Assembly: GCA_023461275.1 (NCBI GenBank)
Contig: JAEYMI010000093.1
Span: forward strand, 1-64,000
Source of the DNA: Actinomycetes bacterium
GTDB taxonomy: Bacteria > Actinomycetota > Actinomycetes > Mycobacteriales > Mycobacteriaceae
Direction of reading: 5' to 3'
Length of the DNA: 64,000 bases
The notes beneath the pieces are model-generated. The model saw only the letters and a program-made list of their open reading frames with translations. It had not been told where the DNA came from and did no database searches. Position numbers and translations under genes: made by a program. Shown here in pieces: positions 44,996-54,216 of the stretch. How positions within the stretch are numbered: the stretch's first letter is position 1; each line of letters begins with the position of its first letter.

Positions 44996-46571
44996 CAAGC
45001 GCGGATTCCACAATCTCCTCGACGGCGGCGCGGGCCCGGTCGGCATCGGCGTCGACGAGGCCGATGCGGGTGCGGCGGTGCAGGACGTCGTCGGCATCGA
45101 GTGCGCCCTCGTGGGTGACGGCGAACTCGATCTCGGCGCGGGTGAGGTCCATGCCGTCGACGATCGGGCCGCGCGGGTCGGAGACCGTGGCGACCTCGAT
45201 CACCTTGGCGGCCTCGGATCCGAAGCGCGCCACCAGCGATGCCGGCAACGACGACGCCAGAAATGATGAACCGGGCGCGGCGCCGCGCGCACCGATGAGC
45301 GGGGTGCGTTCGGTGACACACGGGCCGGCGTCGAGGCGGGCGACGTCGACCGCGGCGTCGAGCGCGTCCTTGGCCATCCGACGGTAGGTGGTCAGTTTGC
45401 CGCCGATCACGCTCACCAACGTTCCGCCGGAGACCCGCACCAGATGGCGACGGGAGACGTCGGCGAGGTCACCGGCGCCGGTCGCCGGGACGATCGAGTC
45501 GTCGCCGGCACCACCGTCGCCGGCCGGGCGGTTGTCCACCAGCGGGCGCAGTCCGGCGAACGTGCCGATCACGTCGGCGCGCGACACCGGCCGTTCGAGC
45601 GCGACATTGATCGCGTCGATGAGGAAGTCGATCTCCTCGTCGGAGGCCTGCGGCACGTCGGGGACCGGACCGGCGGCCTCGACATCGGTGAGCCCGACGT
45701 AGACGCGGCCGAGCTGCTCGGGCAGCGCGAACACGAACCGCGACACGCTGCCGTTCAGCGGGACGGTGAGGGCGGCGGTGGGATGACCGAAGGTCGCGGC
45801 ATCGAAAACGAGGTGGGTGCCGCGGCTCGGCCGCACCGACAACGACGGTTCGATGTCGCCCGACCACACGCCCGTCGCATTCACCACGGCGCGGGCGGCG
45901 ACGTCGAACGATTCCCCGGTCAGCGTGTCGGTGAGTCGGGCGGAGGTACCGGTCACCTCGTCGGCGCGCACGCGGGTGAGCACGGTGGCGCCGTTGGCCG
46001 CAGCGGTTCGCGCCACTGCGACGACGAGGCGGGCGTCGTCGATGAGCTGACCGTCGGAGCCACCGAAACCACCGGAGAGCCCGTCGAGGCGCACCGTCGG
46101 ACACCGCTGCACCGTCTCATCGCGCGACAACGACGCGGGCGGTGGAAGCACCTCGACGCTGGTCCCGGCCGCGCGGCGCAGCAGATCGCCGGCACGGAAG
46201 CCGGTGCGGATCGCCACCATCTGACGACGCCGCCCGAAGTCGGGAATCACTTGTCGCACCGGTCTGATCAGATGCGGAGCAATGGTGGTCATCAGATGAT
46301 GACGTTCCACCGCACTCTCGTAGGCGAGGGAGATGTTGCCGCTACCGAGGTAGCGCAGACCGCCGTGGACGAGTTTGCTGCTCCACCTCGACGTGCCGAA
46401 CGCCAGGTCGGAGGCATCGACAAGGGCTACCCGCAGACCGCGTGTCGCGGCATCCAGAGCGATACCGACACCGGTGATGCCGCCACCCACGACCAGGATG
46501 TCGAGCGGTCGGCTCGATTCGGCGAGGACCGCGAGATCACGCCGTCGGCGCCCCGCGTTCAAATCGTTCAT
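44982..46571 (-). CDS. glpD: FAD-dependent glycerol-3-phosphate dehydrogenase
   Basis: A 529-residue membrane-associated flavoenzyme that oxidises glycerol-3-P to DHAP and passes electrons to the quinone pool. The FAD motif is DILVVGGGITGVGIALDAATRG, followed by SSKLVHGGLRYL, a GlpD signature, and the C-terminal VSVIGGKLTTYRRMAKDALD. The ATG at 46571 sits 18 bp downstream of the TetR gene's stop, so the two form an operon. The C-terminus (ESALVTSC) runs into the 21-bp array. There is no glpK or glpF in the window. Confidence 0.95.
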   Translation of the reverse strand: MNDLNAGRRRRDLAVLAESSRPLDILVVGGGITGVGIALDAATRGLRVALVDASDLAFGTSRWSSKLVHGGLRYLGSGNISLAYESAVERHHLMTTIAPHLIRPVRQVIPDFGRRRQMVAIRTGFRAGDLLRRAAGTSVEVLPPPASLSRDETVQRCPTVRLDGLSGGFGGSDGQLIDDARLVVAVARTAAANGATVLTRVRADEVTGTSARLTDTLTGESFDVAARAVVNATGVWSGDIEPSLSVRPSRGTHLVFDAATFGHPTAALTVPLNGSVSRFVFALPEQLGRVYVGLTDVEAAGPVPDVPQASDEEIDFLIDAINVALERPVSRADVIGTFAGLRPLVDNRPAGDGGAGDDSIVPATGAGDLADVSRRHLVRVSGGTLVSVIGGKLTTYRRMAKDALDAAVDVARLDAGPCVTERTPLIGARGAAPGSSFLASSLPASLVARFGSEAAKVIEVATVSDPRGPIVDGMDLTRAEIEFAVTHEGALDADDVLHRRTRIGLVDADADRARAAVEEIVESALVTSC

Positions 46572-46589
46572 CGCGCCCCCCGCCCACAC

Positions 46590-47177
46590 TCAGCGGCCGA
46601 CAGGTCGGAGATAGGCGGCCACCGCGTGCCGCAGCTCGGGCTTCCACTGCTCACCCAGGGTGGAATCGACCAGGCCACGGGATTGGATGCCGGACTGGGA
46701 GATCAGCAACACCATCGACGCCAGGTGCTTCGGGTCGCCGGGGCGGACCTGGCTCTTCTCCTGGCCGTAGGCGATGGCGTCGGACAGCAACGCCAGCATT
46801 CCCTGCTGGCTGGTGCCGAACCGATCGAAGGCGTACGGCGCCATGATGTCGCGCTGCTCGCGGAACAGAATGGTGATGAGGTCGTTGTTACGAATGGCGT
46901 CGACGACCTCGACGATGACGTCGACGAGTCCGTCGAGGGTGGGCCGACTGAGACTTCCCTGACCAGCGACATTTTCGATGATCTCGAGCACTTCCCGCGT
47001 CAGTAGCGCGCGGGTAACCTCGAACATGTCGGTCCATCGGCGGTAAACCGTCGGACGGCTCACCCCGGCGACGCGCGCCACCTCGGCTAAGGTGACCTTT
47101 CGGCCCTCGGTACGCAATAGGCAATCGCGTGCCGCATCCAGTACGGAATCGCCGATTAGCTCGTTACGAAGTGACAT
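46590..47177 (-). CDS. TetR-family regulator upstream of glpD
   Basis: A 195-residue TetR protein. The helix-turn-helix is KVTLAEVARVAGVSRPTVYRRWTDMFEVTRAL at about residues 28-59, with a ligand-binding C-terminal part. The ATG at 47177 is used; an in-frame GTG at 47189 would add four residues but lies within the palindromic GTGTAACACTGTAAC, a probable operator. It precedes glpD on the same strand and is divergent from a lipid kinase gene 20 bp away. It probably controls one or both; the ligand is unknown. Confidence 0.92.
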   Translation of the reverse strand: MSLRNELIGDSVLDAARDCLLRTEGRKVTLAEVARVAGVSRPTVYRRWTDMFEVTRALLTREVLEIIENVAGQGSLSRPTLDGLVDVIVEVVDAIRNNDLITILFREQRDIMAPYAFDRFGTSQQGMLALLSDAIAYGQEKSQVRPGDPKHLASMVLLISQSGIQSRGLVDSTLGEQWKPELRHAVAAYLRPVGR

Positions 47178-47180
47178 GAT

Positions 47181-47195
47181 GTGTAACACTGTAAC
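47181..47195. promoter_or_regulatory. TetR operator candidate between glpD regulator and lipid kinase genes
   Basis: GTGTAACACTGTAAC holds two GTAAC half-sites in direct repeat, 8 bp apart. It lies in the very short gap between divergent starts, so one site could control both transcripts. The related GTTAC/GTAAC half-sites upstream of FGE (2645-2675) have 12-bp spacing instead. Confidence 0.45.
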
Positions 47196-47197
47196 TC

Positions 47198-48121
47198 ATG
47201 CGCGCCGCACACACACTCAGCCACATCACCGTGGTCGCGAATCCGAACGCGCGCCACGGTGCCGCTCGACGGATCGCCGATGAAGTCGGCCACCTCCTGT
47301 CCGCCGAGCGCATCAGCTCGTCCGCCATCACCACCGCCGACCCAGCCGAAGCCGCCGATCTGATCGGCAAGGCCGCCCGAACCGGAACAGACGGGCTCGT
47401 GGTGATCGGCGGCGACGGCAGTTTCCGGCTCGCCGTCGAAGCCACGATCGGCACCCGCACCCCGGTTGGGCTGATCCCGGCCGGCACCGGCAACGACATC
47501 GCCCGCAACCTCGGCATCCCGCTCGACGACGTTCGGGGCGCTCTCGACATCATCCGTGCCGGTCATCGACGCGTCATCGACCTGGGCCGCGTCAGCTTTC
47601 CCGACGGTCGGTCGGCGCTGTTCGCCACTGTCGCCGCCACCGGATTCGACGCCGCGGTCACCGATCGCGCGGTGAAGATGGCCTGGCCCAAGGGATCGTC
47701 GCGTTACACGATCGCCGCCGCGCGCGAGCTCATCGACCTCACCTCACGGCACTACCAGATCCGGGTCGACGACATCGACTGCGAACGCGACGTGGTGTTC
47801 GCCGCGATCGCCAACACCACGTCCTACGGGGGCGGCATGCAGATCGCGCCGCATGCGCTCGTCGACGACGGGTTGCTCGAGGTCACGATCGGCATCCACC
47901 CAGAACAATGGGCACGCACGACCGTCGCGTCAGTGTTCCCGAAAGTCTTCTCCGGCAAGCACCTTGACCATCCGATGGTGCAGACGATGCGCGGCCGGGA
48001 GATCGAATTGTATTGCGACCCACCAGCTCTGGTGTCGGTCGACGGGGATGTCATCGGTGAGTTGCCCGCGGTGTTCGAGGTGATTCCCGACGCCGTCGAG
48101 GTCTTCGCGCCCGCTGCCTGA
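47198..48121 (+). CDS. Diacylglycerol/lipid kinase, DagK/YegS family
   Basis: A 307-residue lipid kinase. The nucleotide motif GGDGSFRLAVEA (GGDG) and the preceding ITVVANPNARHGAARRI are diagnostic, together with GLIPAGTGNDIARNLGIP and the C-terminal VSVDGDVIGELPAVFEV. Such enzymes phosphorylate diacylglycerol or a related lipid, feeding phosphatidic acid or, in mycobacteria, phosphatidylinositol-mannoside metabolism. It is divergent from the TetR-glpD operon, fitting a glycerolipid theme. The exact lipid substrate is unknown. Confidence 0.92.
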   Translation: MRAAHTLSHITVVANPNARHGAARRIADEVGHLLSAERISSSAITTADPAEAADLIGKAARTGTDGLVVIGGDGSFRLAVEATIGTRTPVGLIPAGTGNDIARNLGIPLDDVRGALDIIRAGHRRVIDLGRVSFPDGRSALFATVAATGFDAAVTDRAVKMAWPKGSSRYTIAAARELIDLTSRHYQIRVDDIDCERDVVFAAIANTTSYGGGMQIAPHALVDDGLLEVTIGIHPEQWARTTVASVFPKVFSGKHLDHPMVQTMRGREIELYCDPPALVSVDGDVIGELPAVFEVIPDAVEVFAPAA

Positions 48122-48184
48122 CTCTCACCGGCGGATAGGCGTTGTGTAGTCGGCATCGGGGCCGCCGTCGGTAACATCGTCGGC

Positions 48185-48619
48185 ATGGCCATTGCACTGG
48201 ACAATGTGGGAATCGCCGTCGCCGATCTGGAGGCGGCGATCTCCTTCTTCACCGATCTCGGGCTCACGATCGTCGGTCGCGATACCGTCAGCGGCGAATG
48301 GACCGACACCGCAGTCGGACTCGACGGCAACCACGCGAAGATCGCGATGCTCGAAGTACCCGGTGGCGGTAGCCGGATCGAGCTCTTCGAGTACATCCAT
48401 CCGCAGGCGATCGAGACCGAACCGACGCCGCCGAACATGATCGGCATGCATCGCGTGGCATTCGCCGTCGACGACATCGACGAATCACTGGCGATCGCCG
48501 CGCGCCACGGCTGTCATCCGCTGCGAGGCGTCGCGAACTATCAGGACGTCTACAAGCTGACGTATCTACGCGGCCCGAGCGGCATCATCGTCATGCTCGC
48601 GCAAGCCCTTCAGCAGTAG
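48185..48619 (+). CDS. VOC-family protein (glyoxalase-like)
   Basis: A 144-residue vicinal-oxygen-chelate protein with two beta-alpha-beta-beta-beta halves: AIALDNVGIAVADLEAAISFFTDLGL and HRVAFAVDDIDESLAIA. Potential metal ligands are the Glu of SRIELFEYIHP and the His of GMHRVAF. An early His ligand seems absent from the first strand, so it could be a glyoxalase, bleomycin-resistance-type or dioxygenase-like protein. It lies 29 bp from the convergent pcnA gene. The substrate is unknown. Confidence 0.85.
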   Translation: MAIALDNVGIAVADLEAAISFFTDLGLTIVGRDTVSGEWTDTAVGLDGNHAKIAMLEVPGGGSRIELFEYIHPQAIETEPTPPNMIGMHRVAFAVDDIDESLAIAARHGCHPLRGVANYQDVYKLTYLRGPSGIIVMLAQALQQ

Positions 48620-48648
48620 GGCCCTTCGACGGCAGGCGCCCTGGGGCG

Positions 48649-50124
48649 TCAGCCCCGCTGAGACCACCACTCGCGCAACGCATCCTCGGCTTCCTCATGG
48701 GACAGAGGTCCGCGGTCGAGGCGCAGTTCCTTGAGATAGCGCCACGCCTCGCCGACCAGCGGGCCGGGCGGCAGGCCGAGCAGTTCCATGATCGCGTTGC
48801 CGTCGAGGTCGGGCCGCACCCGCTGCAGATCCTCGGCTTCCTTCAGTTCGGCGATGCGCCGCTCGAGATCGTCGTAGTTCTGCTGTAAACGCTTGGCCCG
48901 CCTACGATTACGGGTGGTGCAGTCCGCCCGCACCAGCTTGTGCAGACGGTCGAGCAGATCGCCGGCATCGGTGACATAGCGTCGGACCGCGGAATCGGTC
49001 CACGCGCCGTCGCCGTATCCGTGAAACCGCAGGTGCAGGAACACCAGTTGCGACACATCGTCGACGACGGCCTTGGGGAACTTCAGCGCACGCATCCGCT
49101 TGCGTACCATCTTGGCGCCGACCACCTCGTGGTGGTGAAAACTCACCCCGCCGGCCGGTTCGTGGCGTCGGGTGGCGGGTTTACCGATGTCGTGAAGCAG
49201 TGCGGCCCAACGCAGGACGAGATCGGGGGAGTCGCCGTCCTCGAGATCGATGGCCTGCTGAAGCACCGTCAGCGAATGCTGGTAGACGTCCTTGTGCTGG
49301 TGATGCTCGTCGATGGTCAGCTTCATGCCGGGGATCTCCGGCAGGATGTGTTGTGCCAGACCGGTTTCGGTCATCGCGTCGATCGCCGGCAGCGGATCGG
49401 CACCGCCGAGGAGTTTGTCGAGCTCGGTCTGGATACGTTCGGTGGTGATCCGCTCGATCTGACCCGACATCTCGGTGATCGCGTCGAAGACCCTGGGCGC
49501 CAGCCGAAAACCCAACTGCGACATGAACCGGACCGCACGCAGCATGCGCAGCGGGTCGTCGTTGAACGAATCCTGCGGCGCCGCGGGGGTATCGATCACC
49601 CCGGCCACCAACGCCGACATCCCGTCGAGGGGATCGCAGAACTCCTGCGCACCGGCCGGCCCGATCCGGACTGCCATCGCGTTGATCGAGAAGTCACGCC
49701 GGATCAGGTCGTCGTCGAGACTGTCACCGAAGGTGACCTCCGGGTTGCGGCCGACGCGGTCGTAGTTGTCGGCGCGGAACGTGGTGATCTCGATGAGGTG
49801 ATCACCTTTGCGGCCGCCGACGGTACCGAAGGCGATTCCGACGTCCCAGCGGGCGTCCGCCCAGCCGTCGAGCAGTTCGACGACCTGTTCGGGGCGGGCG
49901 TCGGTGGTGAAGTCGAGATCGTTGCCGAGGCGGCGCAGCACGGCGTCGCGCACCGAACCGCCCACCAGGTACAGCTCATGTCCGGCGTCGGCGAAGCGTC
50001 GACCCAGCGGACCCAGCACATCGGAGAGCCCCTGCAGCGAGATCGCGGCCGCAGCGAGCAACTCGGTGCGCCGGTCGGCGTCGACCGCGGGCACCGGGAG
50101 GTCGCCGGAAGATGGGACAGTCAC
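48649..50124 (-). CDS. pcnA: CCA tRNA nucleotidyltransferase / poly(A) polymerase family with HD domain
   Basis: A 491-residue class II nucleotidyltransferase. The head has LYLVGGSVRDAVLRRLGNDLDFTTDARP with the catalytic D-x-D in DLDF, and RRDFSINAMAVRIG. A C-terminal HD domain is present (WAALLHDIGKPATRRH, FHHHEVVGAKM). This is the actinobacterial CCA-adding type, corresponding to Rv3907c, which adds CCA to tRNA 3' ends. It is divergent from the Nudix gene, as in mycobacteria. Confidence 0.95.
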   Translation of the reverse strand: MTVPSSGDLPVPAVDADRRTELLAAAAISLQGLSDVLGPLGRRFADAGHELYLVGGSVRDAVLRRLGNDLDFTTDARPEQVVELLDGWADARWDVGIAFGTVGGRKGDHLIEITTFRADNYDRVGRNPEVTFGDSLDDDLIRRDFSINAMAVRIGPAGAQEFCDPLDGMSALVAGVIDTPAAPQDSFNDDPLRMLRAVRFMSQLGFRLAPRVFDAITEMSGQIERITTERIQTELDKLLGGADPLPAIDAMTETGLAQHILPEIPGMKLTIDEHHQHKDVYQHSLTVLQQAIDLEDGDSPDLVLRWAALLHDIGKPATRRHEPAGGVSFHHHEVVGAKMVRKRMRALKFPKAVVDDVSQLVFLHLRFHGYGDGAWTDSAVRRYVTDAGDLLDRLHKLVRADCTTRNRRRAKRLQQNYDDLERRIAELKEAEDLQRVRPDLDGNAIMELLGLPPGPLVGEAWRYLKELRLDRGPLSHEEAEDALREWWSQRG

Positions 50125-50245
50125 GTCGTGTCAGGTTACCGGCGTCACCGGACGGCGGTGAGGAAGGGCAAGCCACGGGCCGACGAACCGCCGCACCGGC
50201 CCCATCGAGGCAAACGCCAGGTGACCAGCGGCTAGCATCAAGTGC

Positions 50246-51430
50246 GTGTCAGCCGAATCCGCAACCAACCGCAAGGACGTCGCCTCCGACGTCAGTGCAG
50301 GTGGATCCGGCTCGAAGAAGCGAGACCACGACGCCCCGGCCCGGACGTCGAAGAACGGACATGCCGGCAATGGCGACCACGCCGCGGCCGGCCACTCCGG
50401 CCCGGCCGAGCAGACGCCCCAGCGCCGTAAACGACGAGGTCGACGCCGCCGCGGCCGACGCTCGGCGGCCGCTCGGACCGTCGACGCCGCCGACGCGCAC
50501 CCGTCGGCAGGCCATACTGCGACGCACAACGCCGCCAGACCCGCCCCGAAGCCGGGCGGCGACCGCGCCGCCGGTGAGGCGTCCACGGCGAAACCGGGAC
50601 CACGTCAACCGCCGACCGAGCCCGATCATCAGCCGGTGAAACCGCCGACGTCCGGGACACGGGTGTCCGCGCCCAAACCGTCGGACCTGGTGTCGGTGAC
50701 GGCGAAGATCACCAAGACCGGCCTCACCCATGCCAACGGCGACACCGCCGCGGGCGCCACCCGGGGCAACCGGACCAGGCGTCGCGGCCAGGCGTCGAAT
50801 CACGAATCCGAGCAGCTACGGACCGTACGGGAGACCTCGGCGGGCGGTTTGGTGATCTCCGGGCTGGGCAAACCCCTCGACGAGTTGTCGGCGGCACTGA
50901 TCGGTCGGGTGGATCGCCGCGGCCGAATGATGTGGTCGCTGCCGAAGGGACACATCGAGACCGGCGAGACCGCTGAACAGACCGCGATCCGCGAAGTTGC
51001 CGAAGAGACCGGCATCCAGGGGACAGTGGTCGCGCCGCTGGGCAAGATCGACTACTGGTTCGTCAGCGAGGGACGGCGCATCCACAAGACGGTGCACCAC
51101 TACCTGTTGCGTCACATCGGTGGTGAGCTCTCCGACGAGGACTACGAGGTCAGTGAGGTGGCGTGGGTGCCGCTGCGCGACCTGCCACGCAAGCTGACGT
51201 ACTCTGACGAGCGGCGACTCGCACGGATGGCCCGCGGCGTCATCGCCGATCTCGCTGCCGATCCTCATCGGTTGGCCCAATCCGAGGCCGACAGTATTCG
51301 CACCGAGCCCAACGCCTATGAACGAGCCGCAGCCGCACGCAACCAACGCCGCAACGATCCGGTGGTGGCACCACGGCCGCGGCGTGGTCGTCGACGACGC
51401 TCCCGGCGACCGTCGCCCGGCGATGCCTGA
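50246..51430 (+). CDS. mutT4: Nudix hydrolase MutT4-like with long disordered N-terminus
   Basis: A 394-residue protein. The first roughly 170 residues are low-complexity, rich in Ala, Arg, Pro and charged residues. The Nudix domain has GHIETGETAEQTAIREVAEETGI, a perfect Nudix box (G-x5-E-x7-REVAEE), preceded by GLVISGLGKPLDELSAAL and followed by HKTVHHYLLRHIGGEL. It matches Rv3908 (mutT4). The long disordered head probably carries protein-protein or RNA-binding contacts. It starts with GTG at 50246 and its stop overlaps the next gene by 8 nt. Confidence 0.9.
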   Translation: MSAESATNRKDVASDVSAGGSGSKKRDHDAPARTSKNGHAGNGDHAAAGHSGPAEQTPQRRKRRGRRRRGRRSAAARTVDAADAHPSAGHTATHNAARPAPKPGGDRAAGEASTAKPGPRQPPTEPDHQPVKPPTSGTRVSAPKPSDLVSVTAKITKTGLTHANGDTAAGATRGNRTRRRGQASNHESEQLRTVRETSAGGLVISGLGKPLDELSAALIGRVDRRGRMMWSLPKGHIETGETAEQTAIREVAEETGIQGTVVAPLGKIDYWFVSEGRRIHKTVHHYLLRHIGGELSDEDYEVSEVAWVPLRDLPRKLTYSDERRLARMARGVIADLAADPHRLAQSEADSIRTEPNAYERAAAARNQRRNDPVVAPRPRRGRRRRSRRPSPGDA

Positions 51431-54197
51431 TCGTCGAACCATCGCAGCGCTTCGTTCTTGGTTGGCGGTCCTGGCCGTCATCGTCGTCACCACGCTGCTC
51501 GCCGCACCCGGAGCTGCCGCCCCGAGCTCGTCGGAAACCTCACCCGCTGTGCAGAACGCGTCGATCGGTACGCAGAGTTACGCGCGCCTCGACGTAGCGT
51601 CGGTGACGCCGTCGATGGTCACCTCGACCAGCGGCGGCACGGTCAGCGTTAGCGGCACCGTGCACAACGTTGCAGGTCAGCAGCTATCGAACCTGACCAT
51701 GCGGCTCGAGCGCGGCGCGGCGGTCTCCGGCGCCGCAGGCCTGCGCAGCGGGCTCGTCGAAGGATCACCGGTGGTCACCGGCGGTCAGTTCATCACGGTC
51801 AGCCGTCAGCTCCCGCCCGGCGGGACGCAGCAATTCACGCTCACGATGCGCCTGTCGGGAGCGGGCGGGCTCGGGATCGACCAGACCGGTGTCTACCCGC
51901 TCAACGTCGTGCTCGACGGGCTCAACCCGAATGGGGTCAGCGTGCGGATGGCGCAGTCGCGGACGCTGCTGCCGGTGCTGTCGCTGCCCCCGGACGCCAC
52001 CCGCGCCGGGCAGTACGTCGATCCGTCGACCGGCGCGTCCGGCACCGACATCCGCCTCGGGCCCGACGGCTCGGTCTCGGCGAACAACTCCTCGCCGGCC
52101 CGCCTGACCATGCTGTGGCCGCTGGCCGCTCCACCGCAGCTGGCACCGGGAGTCCTGGGCGGTGGCACCGAGCCGGTCCGGCTGATCAGCGACGACATGG
52201 CCCGCTCGGTGAGCCCCGGTGGGCGTCTCTACACGCTCGTCGACTCCCTGCACCGCGTTGTCGGGCCCACCGACGGCGACAATGACGGCGGTACCGGCGA
52301 CGCACCCGACAGTTCCGGCGACCAGGGTTCGCCGGACGGGTCGGCCCCGGACGGATCGACTCCCGCGGGATCCGGTTCGTCGGCATCGACCCCGGCGGGG
52401 TCAGCTACCGACGGGGCCGGTCCGGGTGGTCCGACCGCTGCTTCCTCACCCGCGACGGGCTCTGCTGCGTCCGGTTCACCGACGTCGACGACCGCCGCGC
52501 CGTCGAAGTTGCAGCAGAGCATGTGCCTGGCCGTCGACCCCGATCTGCTGGTGACGGTGCGCGCGATGTCGCGCGGTTATGTGGTCTCCGACAATCCCCG
52601 GGATCCGGCGTCGGGCACCACACCGGGCACCGGCCGGCAGGCGGCGCAGGACTGGCTGACCATGCTGCGGCAGATCTCGTCGAAGATGTGTGTGGTGGCG
52701 TTGCCGTTCGCGCAGGCCGATCTGACCGCATTGAGTCGGGTGGACAACGTGGGCCTGACCAACGCGGCGCTGCGCAATCCGGCGGAGGTCGTTGACGCCA
52801 TCCTCGGCGTGAAAAGTGTTCGCGGACTGGTTATCCCGGCTCTCGGAGGGCTGAGCCCCGCCGGGCGCGGGTTGCTCAGCGCCAACCGGCTCTCGCGGGC
52901 GATGACCGCCGCGCAGACCATCGCCACCGATGACACCCAGGACTCCGGCGGCTATCTCATCGACGGTGTGCACGCACAGACCTTCGAGCTTCCGATCACC
53001 GCCGCGCTGGGCGGCATGGGTACCTCGCCGAGTACGCCCGCCTTGACTCCGCCCGATCAGCAGGTCGATCTGGCGTCGGAGTCCGGCGGCAGCCGTCGCC
53101 AGGCCGGTCTCGCGGCGCTGGCCTACCCGTCGATCAGCGCCCCGGCCGAGACCACCGAAGATGGGCAACCGCCGTTGCCGACCGTCGGGCGGAGTTCGGT
53201 GGTGCTCCCGCCGACCTACTGGTCGGCGAGCGGCGACGATGCCGAGGCCCTGTTCGACACTGCGACGGTTCTGCTCGGGTCGGGTGTGGCGGTGCCGGGC
53301 CCGTTGTCGGATCTGCCCGATCAGCTCGATCGCGCCGAGACTCCCGCGCAGCTGATCGACCCGCCCGGTGTCGGACCGATCGCCTCGGTCACGCCACAGG
53401 TGTCCGCGCAAGACGTGGACTCGATCCGGGCCGACACCGAACTGAGCTTCCGATTGCAGTCGTCGCTGGTGGATGCCGCCGACGTGGAGGCGTCGCCGGA
53501 ACGCTACGTCGCGCCGCTGCGCGAGGACCTGCTGCGCGGCGTGCGCAGTCCCAATGAGGACTCGGCGGCGTTGCGCGCCGACCTGAGCGCCAAGCGTGCC
53601 GCGGCACTGCGGGCGGTGGCCTCGACGCTGCAGCGCATGCAGCAGTCGGTGAGCATTCTCGACCCGGGCGGACGGTACACACTGGCATCCGAACGCAGTC
53701 CGCTGCTGCTGGTGGTGCGCAATGGGCTGGCGCTTCCGATCCGGGTGCGGATCGACACCAGCGCCCCGGCCGATCTGCAGATCGGAGATGTGGGGGCCAT
53801 CGAGATACCGGCCAACGGCACCCGGCAGCTGCAGTTGCCGACGCGCGCCGGGTCGTCGGAGGCGTTGACGGTGACGATTACGCTGACAACGTCGACCGGG
53901 GTGGAGCTCGGCGAGCCGATCCGGTTGTCGGTGCACTCCAATGCCTACGGAAAACCTCTCTTCTGGGTCACGATCTGTGCCGGCGCGGCACTGGTCCTGT
54001 TGACCGCCCGACGACTGTGGCATCGTTTCCGCGGGCAGCCCGACCCGGCCGACGTCGACCGACCTGAACCCGACGAGCACGAAAGGCTGCTCGCGGGCAG
54101 CACCTATCAGCACCGGCGTCGTACTCTCTTGAGCGACAGCACTTTGGTGAACGATGATCACGTTCCTGAATCCGACCAGCCCGACGACCGGGCCTGA
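51423..54197 (+). CDS. Large secreted/membrane protein of the murJ operon (Rv3909-like)
   Basis: A 924-residue exported protein. An N-terminal signal (ALRSWLAVLAVIVVTTLLAAPGAAA) is followed by a beta-rich domain (ASVTPSMVTSTSGGTVSVSGTV). Next comes a low-complexity Ser/Gly/Ala/Asp tract at about residues 280-360 and a large extracytoplasmic domain. A membrane segment near residue 845 is followed by a cytoplasmic tail of about 60 residues. It matches the position and architecture of Rv3909, between mutT4 and mviN. The function is unknown; the conserved linkage suggests a role with MurJ in cell-wall synthesis. Confidence 0.88.
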   Translation: MPDRRTIAALRSWLAVLAVIVVTTLLAAPGAAAPSSSETSPAVQNASIGTQSYARLDVASVTPSMVTSTSGGTVSVSGTVHNVAGQQLSNLTMRLERGAAVSGAAGLRSGLVEGSPVVTGGQFITVSRQLPPGGTQQFTLTMRLSGAGGLGIDQTGVYPLNVVLDGLNPNGVSVRMAQSRTLLPVLSLPPDATRAGQYVDPSTGASGTDIRLGPDGSVSANNSSPARLTMLWPLAAPPQLAPGVLGGGTEPVRLISDDMARSVSPGGRLYTLVDSLHRVVGPTDGDNDGGTGDAPDSSGDQGSPDGSAPDGSTPAGSGSSASTPAGSATDGAGPGGPTAASSPATGSAASGSPTSTTAAPSKLQQSMCLAVDPDLLVTVRAMSRGYVVSDNPRDPASGTTPGTGRQAAQDWLTMLRQISSKMCVVALPFAQADLTALSRVDNVGLTNAALRNPAEVVDAILGVKSVRGLVIPALGGLSPAGRGLLSANRLSRAMTAAQTIATDDTQDSGGYLIDGVHAQTFELPITAALGGMGTSPSTPALTPPDQQVDLASESGGSRRQAGLAALAYPSISAPAETTEDGQPPLPTVGRSSVVLPPTYWSASGDDAEALFDTATVLLGSGVAVPGPLSDLPDQLDRAETPAQLIDPPGVGPIASVTPQVSAQDVDSIRADTELSFRLQSSLVDAADVEASPERYVAPLREDLLRGVRSPNEDSAALRADLSAKRAAALRAVASTLQRMQQSVSILDPGGRYTLASERSPLLLVVRNGLALPIRVRIDTSAPADLQIGDVGAIEIPANGTRQLQLPTRAGSSEALTVTITLTTSTGVELGEPIRLSVHSNAYGKPLFWVTICAGAALVLLTARRLWHRFRGQPDPADVDRPEPDEHERLLAGSTYQHRRRTLLSDSTLVNDDHVPESDQPDDRA

Positions 54198-54216
54198 CAC
54201 CGCCATCACCTGACAT

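Noticed and set aside
51318..51422. Upstream start of the Rv3909-like protein
   Set aside because: The extra residues overlap the Nudix C-terminus and would precede the signal peptide, which is unlikely.
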